Source: Marchantia polymorpha subsp. ruderalis (Eukaryota > Streptophyta > Marchantiopsida > Marchantiales > Marchantiaceae). From it: a stretch of DNA of 64,000 bases. The stretch lies in NCBI GenBank assembly GCA_037833965.1, contig AP031358.1:18112001-18176000 (forward strand), written 5' to 3'. How positions within the stretch are numbered: the stretch's first letter is position 1; every line of letters begins with the position of its first letter. Under the pieces are notes generated by a model. That model was given only the letters and a program-made list of their open reading frames with translations, was not told where the DNA came from and ran no database searches. The position numbers were made by a program, and so were the translations under genes. Shown one piece after another: positions 57,330 through 64,000 of the stretch.

Positions 57330-58781
57330 CTAACCCACTCCACCCTGAATTGATCTAAGACATTTCAAACATAAAACAGAACATTTCAAACAGATAGTAA
57401 TATAGAAGTTTGAATCACTGATTTTCTTATAAAAAACACTGGGTTTAGGGTTAGGGTTTAACCTGGATTTATTTTCATCAGATGTCGGAATAAACTTAGG
57501 TATGAACTTGGGAGGAGATCCTCTATAACTCTCCTCCAGGATATTAGCAATGAAATCTTCGACGGATTGATATCCAACTTGTCCCATTGACAGTGGTTTG
57601 CAGAGACTAAAATGGTCACCATCTCCAAACAGGAACAACTCACAATCGAATCTGGCAGTTCCCTCTGACACAAAGGGTTCTGATGTTTGATGACCAGGCT
57701 GCATCACAATAGAGCGAGTCTATAGACTTTTAGATTACTGCATAATAATTGACGGTTTAGCAGACTATAGAATCATATTACACTAATTAGCAACGTCTAC
57801 AGCAAAAAAAATAAAACAAATGGTTCAAATTTTTTAATCAAGTACATCAAAATCATCTCTACCTAAAGTCATGATGTCCATATGTCAATTTTCTGTTACG
57901 AAATCTGATTTTTCAGTTCTTCTGATAAAATAACTATATACTGAAACAGAGTTGGAAAAAAACTGCAAACTTGTACAACTCTATACATCTAATACTGATG
58001 AAAAGCTCATCCAGCACCTAAAAGTGTGATCGAGAGATTTCCTCACCGCTTTTGATGCTGTTGGATGTGACTCGCAAATTGTCAGAACTGACCACAGAAG
58101 TTTTGATTCTCGGCGGTTTTGCATATCTCGTCGAAGCTTACTGAATTCACCATTGAGTCGACTAAGCTCTGGATGATGTACTATCAAGTTGTTCGCCAGT
58201 GGATTCTTTTGACCAGACTCAAATTCATACAAATTCCATTTGACTCCGAAATTGAAAGGAGAGTAGAACACAAAGCCACCGACGTTGTTCATCAATCTGT
58301 TCCTTCTCTCTTGATGGTACCCCCTATAGCTATCAACTGTGATCATCAGTTTCTTAATTACGAAGCATCCCAGGCCATGTCCGACAAAGAAAACTGGGCA
58401 GTTGGGTGTCTGCCCAACGTTGCTGCTTTGAAGAAAAAGGTTGTGCATCAAATTTTCCGCAATGACGTACAAGGAGTCCATTCGGCCCTGGGTACTATTT
58501 GTAGTCACACAAGCATCATAAGACACCGATAACATACGAGCTCTTGGGAACTTTTCTGCCAAGAATTGTTTTGGCCAGCATACGCCATCCTCGTTGGTCC
58601 ATGTCGTCCTCCATGCATCTCTACAGCCTTCAGTGTATAGGTCGTGCACAAATATTATCTCCGTGTCGTAAGGTAGTCCATCCGATGGTTCATACAGCAC
58701 ATACAGTTCGTCATTAATCCGATTTTCGACCATAGATGCTATCTCATTTGCGGAACCCCCTTCTTCTGGAACCTGCGCCAT
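57330..58781 (-). CDS. SERAC1-like alpha/beta hydrolase lacking the nucleophile serine
   Basis: Exon 1 is 58781-58047 and the next is 57698 to about 57330. The GTGAGG donor and CAG acceptor keep frame, joining SHPTASKA to PGHQTSEPF. The N-terminus has IIFVHDLYTEG, WRTTW, CWPKQFLAEKFPRARMLSVSYDA, the hallmark block of SERAC1-type and related plant hydrolases. The nucleophile elbow reads FVGHGLG (residues 132-138), with Gly where GxSxG enzymes have Ser. Exon 2 carries SEGTARFD and the histidine-bearing DHFSLCKP, equivalent to the family's catalytic His region. So the fold is kept but the Ser is absent, suggesting loss of hydrolase activity or a non-enzymatic role. The C-terminal tail after NILEESYRG is unlike the family, so a further intron is possible. 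The start ATG is at 58781. Confidence 0.72.
57441..57460 (+). repeat. Short telomere-like tract
   Basis: GGGTTTAGGGTTAGGGTTTA contains the plant telomeric unit TTTAGGG with one variant. It lies in the 3' part of the SERAC1-like gene, where it would encode Asn-Pro repeats if translated. It is too short to imply a former telomere. Confidence 0.8.
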
Positions 58782-59005
58782 CGACAAACTTGAAGACTTA
58801 TATCAAGATCAAAGCACATTTAACCAACATGAAGAACAAGTAAAAAATTTGTTGTAGCTCTAGAATTGACCGAAGAGACTCGTTCTACTACGCCGCTTGT
58901 GGCGCAGAATGTGAAAATCGGCTCAAACAAGAAATCTGTCTCCAGATGTAAGAACTCGTCTATGTCATGCTTGTGACATGTTAGATAATTCTTGTTGTCT
59001 TCTAG

Positions 59006-59058
59006 TTTTAGTAATCTGTCTGTAGTTGCAGGTAGCAACTACAGACAGATTACTAAAA
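59006..59058. repeat. Perfect hairpin, 24-bp arms, AGGTA loop
   Basis: The arms at 59006-59029 and 59035-59058 are exact reverse complements around AGGTA. The hairpin lies about 225 bases upstream of the SERAC1-like start and 350 bases beyond the end of the lipase-like gene. Confidence 0.95.
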
Positions 59059-59059
59059 T

Positions 59060-59096
59060 TGCTAATGGTAGTTGCAGGTAGCAATTACCATTAGCA
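59060..59096. repeat. Second hairpin, 16-bp arms with one mismatch, same AGGTA loop
   Basis: The arms at 59060-59075 and 59081-59096 pair except at one position, around an identical AGGTA loop and the same inner GTAGTTGC stem. It directly follows the first hairpin with one base between them. Confidence 0.95.
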
Positions 59097-59408
59097 TAGT
59101 GCCCGCTCTCTGTCTCCCTGTACACGCCTAGTGTAGTTAGGTAGTTTAACTCCTGCGTGGAGTTCATGCTGTGATAGTAAGTGATAGTAAGTACGAGAAG
59201 TGCGTGTCAAGCACTCAGGTTAGTATATAAACCCCTCCTGATATGAAAAGGCAGTAAGTCATTTTGCACCACGATTACTTTGCGAGTTCTGAGTGAGTTC
59301 TCGCGTGAGTTTTGTTGCTCTTGTGTTTGTTCTCTCTCATGTTGGACAGGATACAACACTGCAGTTTGTCTGTGTTGTGTGTGATCAGGTTGCAGCAAGC
59401 CCTGCAAA

Positions 59409-60992
59409 TCAACATGACAAGTATGACAGATGCGTGGAGAAGGATGAAAAATTTACCTCATTTGAAGCGTTGGTGTTCAATCTCTCATCTGGATGGTCTG
59501 AATTGGAATCATCTGAATCGTCTTCGTCTGAGTCGGTCGTCGACCGGTCAGAGTAGAAAGCATTGTATGAAGCAACTTCTTCCATCTTGGAATGTGGGAC
59601 ATCAGGATCCAGCCAAATCAACAAATCGTGTGCTCTATCGACGTTTTTTGGATACTTTTGGATCTTAACAATACGTGCAAAAGGAAACAGAGCAACATGA
59701 GTCTTCTCGGAGTATTCAGGATTCAGCCAAACCAACAAACCGTGTGCTCTATCGACGTGGTATTGATCCTTTTTGATCTTAACAATATGTTCATCCGGGA
59801 ACCGCGCATCATACCATCTCAGTCTATGACGAAAATCATTGCTGATAGATTGAATCATTGCTGATAGATTAGCTAAGTGTGGACTAGCGAAGTATGAGAG
59901 AAAACTAGAGCTGACGTGGTCATATTTGTTCACATAGAGATTCGGATACCATCCGAATTCGGCCAGTATCTCGAGCTCGGCTTTGCCTCTCCTGTGATGG
60001 GGCGACTCCCGAGTGATGAGCGGAGGATTGAAGAAGTGGCCCTCGACCAGACATCCCTCAAGTGCCAGCCCTCGACAGACCACCAAGCCCACTGCGGCCC
60101 CGATTGAATGACCGGTCACGTTCACGTTGCAGTTCCCATGTTGCACAACGAGACGCCGGACCACAACCTCCAGAATTGTGATCAATTTTGAAAAGTTATT
60201 TTTCTTCACAAAGATCCTGAAATCGTGTATGAGATCCTCGATAGACTCGGGCTGAGTTCCCCCGATGGCGACTACCCAGTCTGGGTAGTCGCCATCCTTG
60301 ACGAAAGGACTTCCCTCCTTTTGTCGGAAGACACCGAAGTACTTGTTCTTATGCTGATCCTGCACTTCTGCACAAGCATATAATTTTTGTCGTAGTCAAG
60401 CAAGGTCAGATTCAGATGGGGTTCAGGTCGAGATGGATCATGTGAGTCCGATAACACGCACCTGTTGCATAGAGATTAAGCTCGTCTTCAGTCAATATTT
60501 TGTCCAACTTCCACAGATCATAGTGCGACTTGGTCCACCATTCCTCGTATTCTTCTGCACCTCTGGACCAGTCATACATCCCATAGACCAGCCTTCCGAG
60601 GATGACACGCTTCTTGACCTCCATTGCTCCTTCGGCACTGTCATTATCATGGGCCGACATTGAGATTGATCAGTTACACCATATCATACACGCTAAAGCT
60701 TCTGGCCTTCTTTCAATACACGTAACAATTTATCGTGTCTATGAAACGAAGGTTAGTACAGGAAATATCGCAACTCAGAGTCTAACCAGTCTTCTTACTT
60801 ATCAACGTGGGCCAGGTCTGGATCGTTCTTCTTTACATCCTTCTCCTTAGACCGGTCCACGAAGATCCTACGGACCAAGCGAGGATCGTCATCCTCAAAG
60901 TCCTTCATATAAGCAAGTCCTTCCTTGCTGGTCATAAGTTTATCAGCAACCTTACGTGCAGCTAACTCTACCAACCGTTCCAACCAGTTCAT
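59409..60992 (-). CDS. Class-3-lipase-like hydrolase (At4g10955-like), duplicated C-terminal segment
   Basis: The main exon 60367-59409 and the preceding exon (low end 60462) are firm: the join at TGCAACAG|GTGCGT and TGCAG|AAGTGC gives LYATGEVQDQHKNKYFGVF. The nucleophile elbow is VTGHSIGAAVGL (GHSIG at about 60099-60113), with VVAIGGTQPESIEDLIHDFR before it as in plant GDSL/class-3 lipase-like proteins, and LYVNKYDHV after it. A first exon at 60992 to about 60801 (MNWLERLVELAARKVADKL) may splice to about 60633 through AGTAAG and ACAG sites; the alternative start is the ATG at 60660. Near the C-terminus a 38-residue unit containing RIVKIQK...VDRAHDLLIWLDP is repeated (DNA copies at 59601 and 59715, 114 bp apart, in frame). 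An acidic Ser/Asp-rich tail follows. Enzyme activity is plausible; the substrate is unknown. Confidence 0.7.
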
Positions 60993-63900
60993 GGTCTGGT
61001 CTCTAAGGATACGAAGGTGTCAATTATGAGGATGCTCTATGTGGCAGCTCACTAGGGTCCCCACCTGACCTCCGGATTTGTTTAATTCTCTTCGTGGGGC
61101 ATGCCTTCCCTTCTCTGCAACCTACGAACAACTTAGAATTATGATAACTTGTCACAATCCAACAGAGCTTCCACTCATGCGTGTGCGAGAACGACGATAA
61201 CCAGACATAGCAGAACTCCTCGTCGCTCAATCATCCCTATCACCTCGTGCCGAAATGATAGGAATGTTCGGGAATCATCATGAGCGAGAGGCGTCTAGAC
61301 ACAATCCCCGTACAAAGACGTCGTCTTGCGCTGCCCAGACCCAGGCCTGCTCTCTCACCCCACACCATGAGGCCCCTGCCATAGCAAACGGCTTGTGAGC
61401 TGATATACCCTCAAACGCTCAGGCTCAGCTTCGAATGTATCTTATCACCTGCCAGCCAGCTGCAGTCTCTACCCTGGTCCACTGCTGTAGCATATGCTGC
61501 ACATGCTTGACTTCGGTGTTTCTAGGATCATGCCTTGGCTTTTACCTTTCACCATGGATAGGGTAATATATGATTCCGAAAGCTGCTGCTTTGTATACAA
61601 GCGCTTTTGCGAAGTCGTCTCTGATTGTGTAGCCCAGTGTCATCGAATTCTGAGGAATGGGACATTGATGAGATTCAGATTTCTCATCAATGCCATAAGG
61701 CTTCATAATACCCGACTGCCCTGAACACATTCGCAATACTGAGTGTCCAGTTGTATTACTGTGCTGGAGAGCTACAAGAGTCAAGTTCATGTCCCATCCT
61801 TTCTTGCTTTCTACTTGACCTCGATTGTGTGGGTGCTCACACAAAGTATATTCACAGTTTAGTTGCACGATCTGTCTACATACAAACATGAGAAATAAGA
61901 TATCACAAGTGACAGAAGTTTCAACTCCCTTTCAACAACTTTAGTGGCATAAAATTCTTTCTTGTTTTCTACTTGACCCCGATTGTGTGGGTAGTCACAC
62001 AAAGTATATTAACTGTTTAGTTCCACGATTTGTCTACATACAAACATGAGAAATAAAATATCACAAGTGACAGAAGTTTCAACTCCCTTTCAACAACTTG
62101 AGTGGCATAAAAGTCCGCGAAAGATACTATGCAGAATCTTTCTAGAAGTTGAAATAAAACCATAAACAAAAAAAAGGTAAACAGAGACGCAGATACTGCG
62201 CTCACTTCCGACTCTGAGTCTCATTATTTCATTAGACTTTTATGAAGTACTCGATATTCTGCGCATCATCGCATAAATGTTACATTTTTTTAAGGTATAA
62301 TTCATTTGAGATCATGTAGCGAGGAATGGCCAGCTCATTAATGAGCTTCACAGAGACGAATAACCTCCACTGTTCGCCTCAATTGGAATAGTGAGCCCGC
62401 GTAGTGTCTGAATCTTGCTTTGAGTTCGAGCACACCAATCTTTAGCGTATGATGATGAAGTATGTAGTCACTGACTACATTTCTATGACTTCACTCGGAA
62501 AAATATAACCAAGTAACACAATAATTTAACGATAAGAAAAAATAATCAGAAAAGTTTTTGTAACGTTTGTGTACACTTTGTAATGTAAAGACTTCGATTC
62601 TAGCTGCTTAAAGACTCACGGGAAGACAGATATTTCGATCGGTAGTGTGAGGAAAAAGCATGCATCGTCTTCAATCAGATCTCTTAATTGAAAAGTATGA
62701 GCGATCAAGGTAGCGACAATATTCTAGCTCAAGAAGCGTGTTCCTTCCTGCTCTGTGATTGGACAATGGTGTTAGAATGTCAGAGTAGATCTTGAGTTTG
62801 TTGTGCAAGCGAACAGTATACGTGAGTCACACTGAATACATCAGTGTGATAATACACTACATGTCGTCACCTGACAACGAAGATTTCAAAGTTCATCTTC
62901 ATTGAATCTATTTTAATCTATCCAAGAAAGTGGATGATTTTGATACCTGAGTGGCACATGCGCTGTCGGCATGGTTGACAATGCCTCTTGTGCTTTCTTT
63001 TTTCTCTAAATATCGGTACAGTACTATATATAACTCTACATAACATGTAGGTTCAGAACAAACTGGTAAGCTATACGGAAGTTTACTAAACATAATCTTG
63101 AATAACTTTGAACAGAATAGAAGCGCAATCGAGGTTCTCGATTGCTGATATGATTTTTCTTCTAGCTCAACTGTCAAGCATGTGAGCTCATGCACAGTTC
63201 TAGTTCTAGAGTCTTGAGTTCCTTACACCTCAATCATGAAATTGAAATCTACTTTCGTCCATGCTAAGAGCACTCTTGCTTGCTTTATCGCGTTGTATAG
63301 AAGTTGATAGAACCAGCATGATACTTGCTAAGCTCAAGATCAACCTCTCAAGAAGTTTTCGAAGTTGCTTGCAAATTAAGAGAAAATGTGCGGTATACAT
63401 GACTTAAGAAATAATTCTGATGCTAAATGCTAGACAATAGTGATAAGTGACTTCATATGAAGATCTGGTGCAATATTTACATGTAAACTCAAATATTTGA
63501 TACATTTACAGAAATGAAACAAGTCACACTGTCACTTTTGCACTCCTGTGCTATATGCCATATGAAAGAAATAAAGCTCATTTCTCAATTGATAAAATCG
63601 TTGAAACGAAAACATGTTATTTCATCTCTTTGTCTCTCTCTTCTGTTTAAAGCATATTCAATTATATTTTTGTTACAATATTTAAAATTGTGATTCAATA
63701 ACTTTCTATTGGATGAGTAGTCTAATTTGCAAATTTATTTGATGATAATTCCCATCTCAAAATTTTTATCTCATAAACCAGCTCTAAATTATGGTTACAA
63801 ACAATATATTATTCATTAAAAGTGGAGGTATTACATTATTCTTGCGATAGAGATTCTGACTCTACAATTTTGACTCAGCAATTTTTCAGCAACTGGTGCC

Positions 63901-64000
63901 CACCAGAAGAAAGTCCATAGGAATCATGCCACTATACTCTATGCTTTTTGAGCACGCACTTCAAGGCAAACATCAGCTCAGTTGACTAGTTCAGCCTGGA
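60993..64000. other. Right-end region, no gene recognised
   Basis: Probable promoter of the lipase-like gene, then a tandem repeat at 61.8-62.1 kb, then AT-rich sequence to the end of the window. Open frames at 61024-61230, 61494-61724 and 62908-63195 show no motif I recognise. Confidence 0.4.
61801..62113. repeat. Tandem duplication of a ~158-bp unit
   Basis: TTCTTG.TTTCTACTTGACC begins at 61801 and 61959, and both units end CTTTCAACAACTT.AGTGGCATAAAA. Each contains the CACAAAGTATATT and CTACATACAAACATGAGAAATA phrases. The copies are over 90% alike by eye, so the duplication is young. Confidence 0.9.

Noticed and set aside
57441-57460. Interstitial telomere or chromosome fusion site
   Set aside because: Fewer than three units, one of them variant. 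This length can arise by chance.

Overview
The window looks like nuclear DNA of a land plant, most likely a bryophyte and plausibly a liverwort close to Marchantia. Genes have GT-AG introns and plant-type protein content. There is an intronless bacterial-type squalene-hopene cyclase, which among plants is known from mosses and ferns. One repeat-encoded coiled-coil protein resembles a family I remember, unverified, from Marchantia annotations.

Layout. 0.8-6.6 kb: a 13-exon PELP1/RIX1 ribosome-biogenesis gene (+). 8.8-12.1 kb: an 8-exon CTNNBL1 spliceosome-associated gene (+). About 14.1-25 kb: a decayed LINE on the minus strand, cut by three younger insertions: a hAT transposon (8-bp target duplication), a rearranged Ty3/gypsy chromovirus with three LTRs and an inverted interior (5-bp duplication), and a pogo/Emigrant-like TIR element (TA duplication). 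27.0-29.1 kb: squalene-hopene cyclase (-), with duplicated sequence 0.8-1.5 kb upstream. 30-35.7 kb: mostly non-coding, with tandem repeats and a pair of adjacent perfect palindromes.

35.7-45.4 kb: a three-level nest. A minus-strand retrotransposon gag ORF is split by a 4.9-kb plus-strand element with TG...CA ends, near-identical short inverted termini and a 5-bp target duplication. That element is itself split, inside its own ORF, by an internally deleted antisense relative carrying a piece of the Ty3 LTR at its deletion point. These elements have no visible polymerase. They carry a Ser/Ala/Pro-rich, acidic and coiled-coil ORF, and they are the most novel-looking system here.

45.4-52 kb: AT-rich repeat debris with a possible LTR. 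52.1-53.4 kb: a five-exon uncharacterised coiled-coil gene (+). 53.8-54.6 kb: a cyclic phosphodiesterase (-). 57.3-61.0 kb: two minus-strand alpha/beta-hydrolase genes, one SERAC1-like without its nucleophile serine and one class-3-lipase-like with an intact GHSIG. Twin hairpins lie between them. The rest, to 64 kb, is non-coding as far as I can see.

The cellular genes do not form a pathway. Exon borders were set by reading splice sites and preserving frame and family similarity by eye. No alignment or database search was run.
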